Made by a program: the position numbers and the translations under genes. Below are positions 35,501-48,058 of a DNA stretch of 64,000 nt, piece after piece. Origin of the DNA: Pelodera strongyloides (lineage: Eukaryota > Nematoda > Chromadorea > Rhabditida > Rhabditidae). The notes beneath the pieces are model-generated. The model was not told the DNA's origin. It ran no database searches and was given only the letters and a program-made list of their open reading frames with translations. Numbering within the stretch: position 1 is the stretch's first letter; each line of letters begins with the position of its first letter. The stretch is taken from positions 1 to 64,000 of the forward strand of contig JAANDG010000206.1 of assembly GCA_036852015.1 (NCBI GenBank), in the 5' to 3' direction.

Positions 35501-38500
35501 TTTTCGGTGTTCCTTTAACAGTAAAGTGCACGTCTGAAGAATAAAACTTGTAGGTAATATTTTTTGAATCGAATTATTATTGTTCGTCTAAAATAATACT
35601 GTATAATGTAATATTTTTGACTGCACTAATTTTTTAATACTGTAATAATTTCTTTATTCAAAGATTTTATTTTCGATCAGCTGAAGCGCTGAAATAAAAA
35701 ATCTTGCTTTTTAAAGTAATATAACACCCCATTAATTAATACTGTAATATGTTTTGTTTTGTATTATTGTTTGTCTAATAGTCTAATATAACACTCATTT
35801 AGGCAAACTCCCTTCTAATGGCTTGGGGTCAGTTTTTGGCCCACGATATGACAAAAAACGCTCTACAGGGACAGTGCGCATGCGGGGATAACTCGCCCAC
35901 TTGCGCTAACATACCCATTCCGCCCGGGGATTCGAGGTAACACTATTGGTAACTCATCCCACTAACCCGAAGGCTCATATAAGCTAATCACGTTACGTGA
36001 GCTGAAGCCTAAGCCTAAGCCTAAGCCTAAGCTACTAGAAATAAGCCTGCAAAATTCCAGATCCCGTAAGGACCAATGTATCAACTTCAAGAGGGCAATT
36101 CCTGCGTGTGCCGCTTCGATTGGTTCTGTGCGACAACAAGTGAATGAGAATACGGCCTTCATTGATGCGAGCACAGTGAGTTGTTATATTAGTTTAAAAA
36201 ATACAACTTTTTATTTCAATGCATCAGCTAACCGAAAATAAAATGTTCGAGTCAATAAAAAATACACAGACTAGACACGTTCAGTAGCTTACATAATAAT
36301 AATGATTTATTGGTTAACAAGCAATACAATGAAAGAACGTCAACCAAAGGGAAACCTAAGACCCCGCGCCCCACAACGCGAGATTAGTTGCCAAGGACCA
36401 CATTTTACTTCGGACCATATTTATACATATAATTTTTATTTAAAACGTCCTATCGCCCAGCAGAGATCGTAATTTTCGTTTGCGTGTACTGTAACCGAAG
36501 TACGGTGTGTCTGCTTACTTTGAGGTGACAGTAGTGATACGGCATCCCTTTGCTACCGTACATATTTTGAGCTTGCCAAAACTGTTTTTGGGCTTAGTTA
36601 GGTTTGATTGATTAGTCGAACATGTATCTATTAATTTCTCATCGATGTATTGATTTCTAGGTGTATCACTCAAACGCGAAATCGGCCGAACAAATGCGCA
36701 TCGGAGCATTTATGAGAACCAATATCATGGGTGGTATGGCGTTCCCTCCAATGGAGAAAAATCAGCTCATGGTTGGAGATAATAGGTACTGTAGTTTTTT
36801 TGGGATCGTTGACTGGAGTCATACTGTAGTTTAATTACGCGACCTCTGCTGCCATATTTCTATGATTATGTAGCCGAGGTACGGTAATATTGTAGCTTTT
36901 TGGAAAAATCGTTCGATTCGTATTGGAGCCGACGTGTATGTCTTGCTACTTTGAGTGGCAAAATAGAGCCGTTATACGGTACCCTTTATGCATATTTGGA
37001 TGCTTGCGGTACCAGAGATAAGGTTTTTGTAATGATACTGCCGGGTACCATTATCTAGAAATGCTACTGTATCCGAACAAATATTCATCAGGAAAAATGT
37101 TTCTGTCTGGATTTTAGATTATTAGTAAAGCCACCTAGTCTTGCGAACCTAAATAATTTGTATATCATTTAGAAATGCTATATTCACCGGCCTAGCATGT
37201 TTCCACACGTCACTTGTGCGACTTCACAATAAGTAAGAGTTTTGTTTTCTGATAGCTCATTTCTATGTTTTCTATTTTTTTTAACTTTAGCATTTTTTAA
37301 ACAAAGAATCGTCAAATATCGTTTGCATGAAACATGCGCATTTTTGCAGCTTATTCCAAATGCTTCAAGAGTAGATCCTAGCAATACAAATTTCGGGCCC
37401 GTCTCCGACACAAAATGGCACATCCTTTGCAAAACCACGTCCCATAACACTTTAATTTTCAGTGTGGCAAGCAGTCTTCAGAATATCAATCCACATTGGA
37501 ACCAAGATCGTATCTACCAGGAGACAAGGAAAATCGTCGGAGCTGTTGTACAGGTATTCTATAAAAAATTAGTTTGAAATGTTTGCAAAACTATCTACGG
37601 CTCAATAAGCATAAGAAGTGCTGCGTTGACTAAAATGCTTATATTTCAGTAATTATTTAGGGTCTAGAATTCATATGTTCGGAAGCGGAGCCTAAAAAGT
37701 GAGCAGAAACCGTCGCGAAGATAATAATTCGCGGAAATGGAGCCGCGCGCACGACTGTGCGGCGATGCCGCCGCGCGCACCCTGAATGTTCTCATTGTAA
37801 GTGTATTATGATTTGTTTAGGTGGTCACCTATCAAGAGTTCCTACCCGTTCTATTAGGACCATTCTTCCAAAGGCTGATTCCACAATACACACGGTTGGT
37901 TTTGTTTTCCCTTCAATATCTCTCTGCCATTCTCTCTCACTCTCTGTCCAGCTCTATCTGCTCTCTCTCCCTATCTCTCTCCTCCCCCACCTCTCCCAAT
38001 CTCTCACTCCCTCCCTCTCTCTTTATCTCTCTCTCCCTTTCTCTCTCTTTCACTCTCTTAGTTTGGTGTCTTTGCCCTCTAGCTGTCTCAGCTGTTAAAA
38101 GTATCGTTTAGCTACGACTCATCCGTGGACCCTTCAATTCTGAACGAATTCTCCGCGGCCGCTTTCCGCCTTCACGGAATGATTCAGGTAAAGGGGTGAA
38201 ATAACAGAAATAACAAAAAAAGGCTAAACTCCCTGAGGCGGTATTTTAACTGAACTTTTCCATCACGGAATCCAATCTCGGAATAGTCGTACAGTAAAGA
38301 AATAGCATGGAAAGGTGGAGATCGAGACAACCGAGATGGATACTGCGATGGTAAGCTGAGTAAAAAAACCGCCTCTGAGGAGATGAATCCTCACTCTTGA
38401 CCGGTCTTAACCCCACTTAATTTCAATGCGCATTCTGGTTAGGTAAATTTTGTGATAATGCCTGATACCCACTTTACTGCGAAAATTAGTATTAATATTA

Positions 38501-41500
38501 CTGTAAAAATCAAATATCATTTCAGGAATTCTATCCTCTGAAGAATCCGAACTTCAACACCGTCGGTAACGTGCCAATGCAAGATACCTTCCAACAAGTT
38601 AATAGAATCATCCACGGAAACTTTATGGACGATCTATACAGGTTTCCTTTATTTATTTGTTATATATTTTTTTTTCATTTAAAAGTTCATTTAATTTTTT
38701 TTTTTTTTTTTTTTTTATATTTTTTTTATTTCTTTTATTGAATGTTTTGTTAAATTTGCAGGTAAGACAATAATGCGGTTAATTTCCTCATTGGGTGAAA
38801 AACACCGCGCCCTCGCCTCGCACAAATAGAAACGCTGAGAGGGGCCACATGCGCGCCAATGCCAGGAGCACCCGTGGCGCACCTGTCGCGACTCCTCCAA
38901 GTGTTGCGCCGCACTTGCGCCAGCTGGAATTGGACATGATTCCGCACAATTAGGGCCGTTCTTCTGCGAGCGTAGATGGCGCGCACACTCACTAGTGTAC
39001 TTTACTGCCTGTTCCAGTTTTTTCCGAAAATAATGTAAATAGTGACTACCTTCGGGTAGTAGCGACGAGACTTTATGAAACATATATCGTTATGTTGAAT
39101 ATTTACGTTATTCTGTCGGAGCGGTATACTCTGATCTCCAACCGCCCAGCGCACCCCCAGCCAGGGCGCTCGCCCCTGGCTGCCCCTGGCACTCCAATTT
39201 GCGCGGCTGGCTACGCGGCGCGCTGCGCACCCAGGAACGTACTAGTGGGTGGTATGGAAATTTTTTTTTGAATATTCGTCGCAATACGTTTCCCTGCTCA
39301 AAAAGTAATTGGAATTTATGGAACAAACATACGCACTAACATGTTTGAGATGAACCAGCCCTCGTTATTATGCGCGTTTTCTGAAATATATACTCGACAC
39401 CTGTATTCCCCTATTTTATATGTACTTTGTGCTGGTTCATACGAGCATAGAAAATTTTGCGTATTATGAATAGAAATGGAGCTGTGAAGAAATCGTTTCA
39501 AAATGACATGCTGAAACTTGAAACTGCGGTGCATTTCAGTAGATCTTCGAAATCTGTAATCGCTTGCTAATCCCAATTTTGTGTATTAGTGTGTGTAGGA
39601 AGGCAGTCACGAGAAATTCGTCATTTTTATTTGATTTTAATTTAATATAGGAAGGTATGAGAGAAGATATGGTACCAATATCAAGTTAAAGTGACGTGAA
39701 CTCAAGGAGATAACTCACTGAGAATGGGAGTTACTGGATAACAATATATTGTGAATGAAAGCAATTGCCCGGCTTGTACCAAGAACGACTACCCTGCAGT
39801 GTCAGCATATCCCAGATGTGTAAAACTGCAGGGTATTCATAATATTATAATGAGCCCATGATCGGACAATTGCGTATATACTGTAATCGAGTAACTCTCA
39901 TTCTCAGTGAAATCCCTCACCGAGTTTGTTTTTCTGAAACTTGGTATTGATACCGAATGTTTTTTCAAGTTCCTATATTTAATGAAAATCATATAAAAAG
40001 TGCGAAAATATCGTGCTGCGTCCTTTAAAGCGGTTTTCGCAGTTAGATTTGAGTAATCCTGTAATTTTCTCTCATGGAAAAGTTGAGTGGAAACCTTTTA
40101 CCGTAGGCGTAGGGCTTGAGTAAGTCTAAGTCCTACGAGTTCAAACTGTGCTTCAGAGGTCTAATGGCCACCCCCGCGCGGTCTCCGCAACGCATCACCA
40201 CATTCATGACTGAGGTCTTTATCAACAGTGATATGGGTTCGATCAATATTCAAAGGTGGGAAACATTAGAAAATATAAGCATTCTTCTTCGCGTTTAATC
40301 TTGATTCAAGTATACTTTTTATTATTTTACGTTGCGCCAAAATATTAGTACACTTGCTCGTTGCCCTTTGCTGCCAGTTTATTTTCAATTTAAAGATAAC
40401 CTGGTGCAGCTTGTAGTCGGTAGTTTGTATTCAGACACCAATAAATCTACGTATCAATCAATAATTCAAGAAATGAACGTTTCAGAGGTCGCGATCACGG
40501 ACTACGAAGTTACAACGACTACCGTAAAATGTGCAATCTACGTCCTCTACGCTCGTTTGATGACGTATTTCATTTTATTTATTTTTGTTTACATAATTAT
40601 TATGAAATATATTTGAAACACTGTAAGCATGAGCGTGTGTTACTCAATTGTGTGGCTCGAAGCTTAGGTGATGGGTGCGTAACATTGGTGCCGTTGTTAG
40701 AGAACATTATTTCATAGGAAATTACTATATATCCCATTTAATGCCTAAATTTCAGTGGCCGGAGGTGACCGATCAAGCCGTACGCAACCGCGTCCGTGAG
40801 CTCTACAACGGAAACGTGGATAGGATTGACCTGTTCGTTGGCGGTTCGTAAATTCCAAATTTACTGTATGTATGAAGATTAGAAACTAGCGGGCATTGGT
40901 TATTGGTTACGTGGAAAGTTACGCGTTGTTATTTACTTGATTTTTGAATTTTACTTCATTTATTGATTTGTCATTTATCGATTTCTTAGGTCTAATCGAG
41001 GAGCCGGTAGGGGAAAGCGTTCTCGGACCCACTTTCTCTTGTATTATCGCTGAACAGTTCACTCGGCTTAGGGATGGAGACAGGTAATTTATTTGAGAAG
41101 TTAACGAAGAAGGTCTATAGCTTGTGAGAACAGAAATGCTAAAGCTTATATAAAGGTTTATTGATAAAAAGCTAGCAGTCGCAATGCGGCGTGGCCTAGT
41201 TATATTGTTCGCTGGTATATCGAGCAGAACATCGGTGGTTCGATTCCTATCAAGTATTTATTTTTAACTGTAAGAAACAGAAATGAAAGATGGAAATAGA
41301 GAGAGAGAGAAAGATGGAAATAGAGAGAGAAAGAGAAAGAGAAAGAGAAAGAAAAAGAGAAAGAGAAAGAGAAAGAGAAAGAGAAAGAGAAAGAGCGAGA
41401 GAGAGAGAGAGAGCGAGAGCGAGAGAAGAGAAGAGACAAAGAGAAAGATCACCCTCCCTCTCCCTCTCCCTCCCTCCCCGCCTCTCCCTCTCCCTCTCCC

Positions 41501-41881
41501 CTCTACTCCCCTCTCCCTCTCCCTCTCCCTCTCCCTCTCCCTCTCCCCTCCCTCTCCCTCCCTCTCCCCTCTCTCTCCTCTCCCTCTCCCTCTCCCTCCT
41601 CCCTCCCTCTCTCCCTCTCCCTCTCCTCTCCCTCTCCCTCTCCCTCTCCCTCTCCCTCGCTCCCTCCCTCTCCCTCTCCCCTCTCCTCTCCCTCCCAAGC
41701 CAGATCCGAAGAAGGGCGAGAAACCTACTTATTGAGAATTGTCGATAAAATCGGAATGCAACTCTAAAATTTAGATTCTATTTCGAGAATCCTGATATGT
41801 TCTCTGCTTCACAGATGTCTGCACTCAAAAAGGTACTTTTTGTTGCTTCTTTTAAAAACTAGAAATCTCATCTCACCCCCC

Positions 41882-41927
<46 letters not shown>

Positions 41928-41928
41928 A

Positions 41929-42002
<74 letters not shown>

Positions 42003-42018
42003 CTTTCTGTGAGAAATA

Positions 42019-42075
<57 letters not shown>

Positions 42076-42614
42076 TGCTTTCGAAAAAAAGACAATGCCA
42101 CTGTATTCCTACTAAAGGGCACTCTTGATGGGCGGACGGGGATGCTGCCGCTGATCATACCCCGCAACGCGCCCCTCAACCTGTAACATGCTTGGAATCT
42201 TGTGCGCCGCTACGTAAGGCCTCGCCGCACTAATAAGGCGCACAACTTTGCGCGCCAAAAGCACCTTGCTTGCACGCAAACCTTTCAGTGGCGCGTGTTA
42301 ATATCTTAGTATTCAGGTTTCCTTCGCCTGGCGCGGTAACAAAGTGCATCGGCGTGAAAAATTTGCTCGCAGCACAATAAGGCGCACAACTGCGCGCAGG
42401 TTTGCGCGCCAAAACCACGCCGCTTGCACAGCAACTTTTCAGTTGCGCGTGATAATATCTTTGCATCCAGGTCTCCCTCGCCTGGCTTCTCTGTGATACT
42501 TCTGCCGGAAACTTTGGACGAATCCCAGAAAAGGCCTTCATTCAAGAAGACGGAGGCACTGCGGTGGATTGCAATAGACTTGAAAAACTTGGCCTTAGAC
42601 CATGGACCGAATAA
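32505..42614 (+). CDS. ShKT-domain animal haem peroxidase, gene 2 (complete)
   Basis: Predicted 647-aa secreted haem peroxidase. Exons: 32505-32550, 32627-32700, 33317-33419, 33772-33834, 34275-34348, 34533-34622, 34754-34823, 35134-35204, 35803-35936, 36061-36175, 36661-36785, 37173-37232, 37463-37553, 37821-37894, 38112-38187, 38526-38641, 40157-40255, 40486-40564, 40756-40843, 40990-41083, 41775-41832, 42471-42614. Residues 1-16 are a signal peptide ([15 protein letters not shown]); 22-61 ShKT ([11 protein letters not shown], then GEC...CNVC); a short Ser/Pro linker (76-90); peroxidase 121-647. Distal His 211 ([11 protein letters not shown]), Arg 322 (VGDNR, codon split by an intron), proximal His 418 in FRLHGMI, one residue shorter than the FRFGHGMI of gene 1. 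Start chosen because TTTCAG lies 15 bp upstream and the signal peptide follows. One intron (34623-34753) needs a GC donor. SKPO/MLT-7-like by architecture; tandem paralogue of gene 1 but diverged. Confidence 0.93.
32795..32975. mobile_element. MITE family A, copy 4
   Basis: Complete copy in intron 2 of peroxidase gene 2; its right end is fused to a family B fold-back element with a shared TTTAAAG. Confidence 0.85.
32975..33143. mobile_element. Fold-back family B, copy 3
   Basis: Nearly perfect palindrome like copy 2, directly adjoining family A copy 4. Confidence 0.85.
33638..33763 (-). mobile_element. Short non-autonomous Helitron, copy 2, next to a splice acceptor
   Basis: Read on the minus strand it starts TCTTATTATATAAAGAAG after A and ends GCCTCAGGCGGC plus ATAACCATCTGG before T. 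It is 126 bp, the shortest copy. Its 5' end lies 7 bp upstream of the acceptor AG (33770-33771) of exon 4 of peroxidase gene 2. Confidence 0.78.
34069..34245. mobile_element. MITE family A, copy 5
   Basis: Complete copy ending about 30 bp before exon 5 of peroxidase gene 2. Confidence 0.85.
34922..35093. mobile_element. MITE family A, copy 6 (right end lost)
   Basis: The left terminal repeat is present. The right one stops at AACCGGCCTGTA and lacks the outer TTTCGCTTTA. In an intron of peroxidase gene 2, about 40 bp before exon 8. Confidence 0.75.
36007..36032. repeat. Interstitial telomere repeat (GCCTAA)n, intronic
   Basis: About four copies, 28 bp before exon 10 of peroxidase gene 2. A decayed relative is near 16570-16610. 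Confidence 0.85.
37918..38060. repeat. Interrupted (CT)n tract
   Basis: Fills most of the intron between exons 14 and 15 of peroxidase gene 2. Confidence 0.9.
41186..41265 (+). repeat. tRNA-like sequence
   Basis: GTGGCCTAGTTATATTGTTC and GGTTCGATTCC; stems do not fit a working tRNA. In intron 20 of peroxidase gene 2. Confidence 0.35.
41297..41696. repeat. GA-rich then CT-rich tract, self-complementary
   Basis: About 150 bp of GA/GAAA purines followed by about 240 bp of CCCTCT pyrimidines on the same strand, in intron 20 of peroxidase gene 2. Confidence 0.95.
41877..42075. repeat. Poly-C tracts
   Basis: Two runs of C of about 120 and 55 bp separated by GCTTTCTGTGAGAAATAGG, in the last intron of peroxidase gene 2. 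Run length may be inexact in the assembly. Confidence 0.95.
42180..42480. repeat. Duplicated intron end with a spare splice acceptor
   Basis: The 3' end of the last intron of peroxidase gene 2, plus the first bases of exon 22, is present twice: near 42240-42335 (TATTCAGGTTTCCTTCGCCT) and 42365-42490 (CATCCAGGTCTCCCTCGCCT). Confidence 0.8.
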
Positions 42615-44290
42615 TTGCCTCGATAATTAGAATCAGCGGCCAATTACAGTAACCCGACAAAACTTCTTGTTTTAGCTTCGACATTCTTTCAGGAATGGGT
42701 GCTAAAAGATTAATCCTTTTGGTTAGTATTATATAACGATTTTCCGTCAGCAGGCAAGGCTCGGTCCACGTAAAAAAACACAGTTTATGTGAGAAAACTA
42801 GACACAGGCTTGCGTAACCATGAAAAAAAGAAAACGGACTGTTGCCGCAAAATATGTATATGTAATGATCCAATTTATTCAATCATAGAAAAAAAAATGG
42901 GATTTACTTTTTACGTGAGCCTGAACCTTTGAATAAGGGGTGTTTTCTTTGATTCTATCGTTGATCGAACTCAGAAATATTTCACTTATTGTTAGGCAAA
43001 TCTAGATTTTCTTTACTTTAGCTAGTAGTTTCATAGAAATGTTTTTGAGATGTTATCATTTAGTTGGTCAATGGAACCTAATGTAACACTTTTCTAGTTT
43101 ACTAACTATTCCATATTGAAAATTTTCAACTCTCCATATCGCTCAATTTGACGCGCAATATTGGCCGATTTTTGAAACGCACCGTGTACAACTGATTTCT
43201 TACGTATTTATTTATGCTAATTTTCTCGAATTTAGCTCGATTTTTTTTTGAATTCATGCACATTTGCATAAGCCGCATAAGAATGCTGGTGTACTTGATG
43301 TGTTTCAAAAAGCGGCCGGTATTTCGCTTTAAACTAGCATTGCTCTGTACGTTGATTATCCATTTATGTTTTTCCTTTTCAAACTTTTCCATTATGTTTC
43401 CATTATCAATGTGCCATACTATTTTCTAATCATTTTTTTGATTGCTTTACAATACGACCATTCTGAGAAAGTTAAGACCACCTATCTTTTAGCTTTTAGT
43501 AATTTAGATGGGGATTTTTTTATTGTTTTCTTTAGGTGCCAAAGCTATAGCTATAAACTGCACTTTAAACTATAAAGCGATATAACGCCAGGTTTTTGAA
43601 ACATCTATTGATATTGGTGTATTCCCAAAAATTTACATAATTGGACTGAAAATCGCGCAGTTTCGCGCAGTCATTTGCTGGGAATATAACATTAACAGTA
43701 CGTTTGAAATTTTTTACTTTTCATCTTACCAAATTTACCAGACTATGTTATAAACCAAAATTACTAGCTTGTTCGCTTAGGGCTTTATTTCCATCATAGG
43801 TGAAACACCTAGCTTTAACCATTTCTAAAATTACATTTGCTTTAATTTCCTCCAGTCTTGCCAGATTACGAAATTGATTACTTGATCATTGATTGCCTGT
43901 TTATTGATTTATTGATTGTCGATTATTTGTATATTCACGTGCGAACGAAATTGAAAATAAATATTGTATTGTATTGCGAAGCACATTTGCTTTCTTGTTT
44001 ATGTGATAAAATGATACAAATGACAAAAATAATGAAATATATACTCGTAAAATGAGTAAGTAAAACCAGTTGACTAAAATGTCAACAGTAATGTTTATTG
44101 ATAAGCAATATTGCATGGAAATTAGGAGTTATGAGTTTTATGAAAACTCATTGTGAATTATAAGGTAGTGGTCCAAATTAAACACAATCAAACATTAATA
44201 GTAACGAATGAACGTTAGGCTAATTATCGGCTAATAATTTAATTATTGATTGATTTGGTGTGGATTACGGTGGTTTCATTTTAATATCAA
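42615..44290. other. Region between convergent gene ends
   Basis: 3' flanks of peroxidase gene 2 (+) and the repeat-protein gene (-). MITE A copy 7 lies inside. AATAAA for the minus-strand gene occurs as TTTATT near 44094. No other coding sequence seen. Confidence 0.5.
43150..43332. mobile_element. MITE family A, copy 7 (left end diverged)
   Basis: A clear right terminal repeat and a decayed left one (CGCGCAATATTGGCCGATTT). Between the convergent genes. Confidence 0.7.
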
Positions 44291-45856
44291 TTACTTGGAG
44301 ATGATATTTTTCGGGTGATCAGCGAAATCGGCCTCCACGGTCTGAACAGCAGCGTCGGCGGACTAAAATGTGAATGGTTACAATTAGCAGAATGAGGACA
44401 CAGCTACGGAGCGCAACATTGTGCGCCGCGCTTTGGCGCCGCACACCATTAAAATCCGTACGACCGTGGGGAATATTTACATTGGCGAATTAGCGCATCA
44501 TAATCTGGTTGTGTGGAAAATAAAGAATTTTCGCCACGTGAGAAAAGCGTACTTTTGGAGTTACTTTAGTACGGTAGGTTATGGGCAAGCAACAAAGCTG
44601 CAAGAGATTTTTTGTGGCCTTAGGTCCACAAAAACCCTAATTAGTGAATCATATGCAAATTACTTCAGGCTCTGGCTCCGCCCCGGCTCCCTCTGTATCA
44701 TCTCTCTTCTCTCTCGGCATGACCTGCTGAAGGACCTCTTCGCTCTGAATAAGTTTTTTTTCTGAAGTGAAACTTCAGATTTTGGAATGTCGATTTTCTA
44801 GCGAGGTCACTCCAAAAACCTCTTTAGGACCAGTCGGGCCCTTAGGGCATCTAACTAAGACCAAGCCCAATCCTGAGTATTGCATAGGCTGAACATTACA
44901 AAGTATTACCTCTTCCGAGCTTTCGTTGAGTACATCTCTCCTCTTTCGTGAGGGAACTTCTACCTGGGGAGCGGCCGAAGAAGCAGTCGTGGGTTTCTAT
45001 AACAGGGGAGTTTAATTTTTACTTCTATTTTATTATTATGTGGCTCAAGTGCCGGATAGTACACTTTGGCTGAAGTGCCGGACAGTAACCATTTAAGGTT
45101 AGTTATGTTTTTGTCTGTTTTCTAGTTATTTTAACATACATCGTCAATTTCATTCAATAATATTGAATCGTTCCTCTGTGCATAATCGATAAAGTGAGCA
45201 AAAAAAGTCTAAACCCTATCACGATAAATTGCAGTTAAAGCGAAATACCGGCCAGTTTTTGAAACCCGTCGAGCACACCAGCAATTCTTATGCAGCTTAT
45301 GTAAATGAACATAAATTAGAATAAAAAACCGTGCTAAACTCGAGCAACTTAGCATAAATACGTGAGAATTCAATTGTCCATGATGCGTTTCAAATACCGG
45401 CTGGTAATTCGCTTTAAAGAATGTTATCTACCTGCTCATCACTTTCTTCGCTGTTGTCTCTCTTCTTTCTCAAAACGACAGTTTCCGCAGCAATTGCTGC
45501 AGCTGGAGCTTCGCCATCTTTTTCCTAAATGATCGAAAAGTGATTACATCTTGACACACATTTTCTGAAACAACTCTGGTCGTCAGGCGCGCAGCGCGGA
45601 CATGCGAATCCGCGCCGGCGGAAAAAGATTGGAAATTTGAATTGAAAAACTCGAGACGAAGAGAAACAAGCCCCGCCCTCTTTTCTGCGTCTCCGTCTTT
45701 CCCATGTCAAGAAGCCATCTCTTTCCCGCGGACGCGGATTCGCATGTCCGCGCTGTCTGATGCACATGTACAAAGATAAGCACGTAACTCTCTGATATTT
45801 GATGCGTTCTTCTATCTCTATCTCCCTCTTTGCCTCTCCATCCACGTCGCCTCTCT

Positions 45857-45936
<80 letters not shown>

Positions 45937-47956
45937 AATTCAAAACGATTAAGAAAGTACACATTTACACATAATTTTACCTCTTCGGCGACAGTTTCCT
46001 GGACGTCCTCACGCTTCTTCCTAGCCGGGGCTGCGCTGGATGTAGGGGCATCTGTCACTTTTTTCTGCAAATTGTTCGATATTCAAAATTCAAATCAATT
46101 CGAAACAATTTGCTCAATTTGAAAATCAAATTCAAATTTGATAAATCAAATCAGAATCAAAAGTTCAAAAGCTTGTATGCAATACAAATTGAAGAGTTAT
46201 AGAATAGGTAGATTTTCGAGCTTAGTACGACTTAGTATGACTCCCTGAAGAGTTATAACCATAAATTAAAAAAAAAACTAACACAAGTTCATAAGTTTTT
46301 TTAAATTGTTGTACAGGATTGGTGTGGATTATTATTGATGGTTTAGGCAAACCTCTCCCTCCGTTTCTCGTCTCTTTCTAGCGGGCGCAACAGTTTCTGC
46401 TGCGGTGGAGGCAGCTGGGGCAGCAGAGACCTTTTCCTATAATATTCTTGATTTTCTCAGAAAAACGTTAATCAGTCGTACAATTCCATCCTAATCAATA
46501 TGCAAAGGTGGCAACTCTTGAGTTATCTTATGCTATCCTCCCATAATGATTTGTTGTAGTTTAAGTAAATTAATAGGTAACTCAGATGACCAGCGTACCA
46601 AACAACCGCCCCAACATCACATCACTTTAAAGCGAAATACCGTCCGGTTTTTGAAACACATCGAGTACACCAGCATTCTTATGCAGCCTATGCAAATGAA
46701 CATCTTATTATATAAAGGAGAAGAGTTTGTGGCCGGGTGAATTTATTTGTGATTACGTCCACAACGAATTTTTTCTACGTTTCAGGCATTTGATATAAGT
46801 AGGCAACTGTTCGCATATTTACAAAATAGGCACAATATGATCTTTTAACAGAAACGTTTTAATATACGCTTCAGACGTTTCATATAAATATGCGCACTTC
46901 AAGTATCGTTTAGATAGCATTTGACGTCGCCTCAGGCGGCGATAGCCGTCTGGTAAATTATAATAAAAAACAAAGCTAATTTCGAGCAACTTTGCATAAA
47001 TACGCAAGAATTCAGCTGTCCACGATTCGTTTCAAAAACCGGCAGGTATTTCGATTTCCTCAATTGCAAAGAATGTCCTGAATTTCAGAAAGGTTACTGT
47101 GAAAACCGCATTTCTTTGCACCTAAAACTCACAGAGTTATTCCCCGGCAAACAATTCGGCCAGGTTCCGTAGTCAGCAGCATCAAAATACGTTTATAAGG
47201 TTTATATCCGTCCCTTAGCATTCTTTCTCTACATAATAATTGTTAAACGAATGAAGAACATTTCAACGATTGTACGAAAGCGTTTCCAATACTGTAATGC
47301 CCTAAAAGCGCAAAAATTGCTTCTGACTACGTACCTGGCCGAACTGTTTGCCGGGGAATAACTCTGTGAGTTCTAGGCTTCAAACAATGCGGTTTTCACA
47401 GTAATATTTCTGAAATTCCGGACATCCTCTACAAATAAATTGAGGAAAACTTTTTTCTCGTGAGCCTCTCCCTTTAAAATGAATACCTCCTCCGAAGCTT
47501 CCTTGCTCTCCTCTCTCTTCTTTCTCGCTGGGGCAACAGTTTGTGTTGCGGTCGAAGCTGATGAAACAGCAGCAGAAACGGCTACCTGAAATTCTTGGTG
47601 TTTGGTAACATTTAGGCGAAACATAAAGCAAATATGTATATGGATCCATTAGTTATATGATTTTTCGATGCCACATTGAACCCATTGAATCGTGTAAGCG
47701 TTTCTACATAGCACAAACTGGGGCGCTGACGAGTCAGGAAAAGAAACAAAAAAGCAAAGCATAGTAAACTACCTCCTCATTAGTATCTCGCTTCTGTCTG
47801 CTTGCGGCAATAGCATCAGCTGCAACTTCAGCTGGTGATCCGGTAGTTTTGGACTGAAACACGGTAAATTTGGAACCGCCTCCCATCATGACGAATAGAC
47901 ATATCCAGAGAGCTAGAGAGATAGAGAGAGACAGAGATAGAGACAGATAGATAGAT

Positions 47957-47987
<31 letters not shown>

Positions 47988-48006
47988 GAGAGAGAGAAGG
48001 AGAGAA

Positions 48007-48058
<52 letters not shown>

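Noticed and set aside
37684..37800. GC-rich stretch as an additional exon of peroxidase gene 2
   Set aside because: Exons 13 and 14 join in phase ([12 protein letters not shown]) without it.
41264..41748. Arg/Glu, Ser/Leu and Pro/Leu repeat frames
   Set aside because: They are products of GA/CT microsatellite sequence read in all frames; the same holds for those near 9500, 45850, 49150 and 54750.
41868..42179. Gly-rich protein on the minus strand
   Set aside because: Poly-C read as Gly; the region is an intron of peroxidase gene 2.
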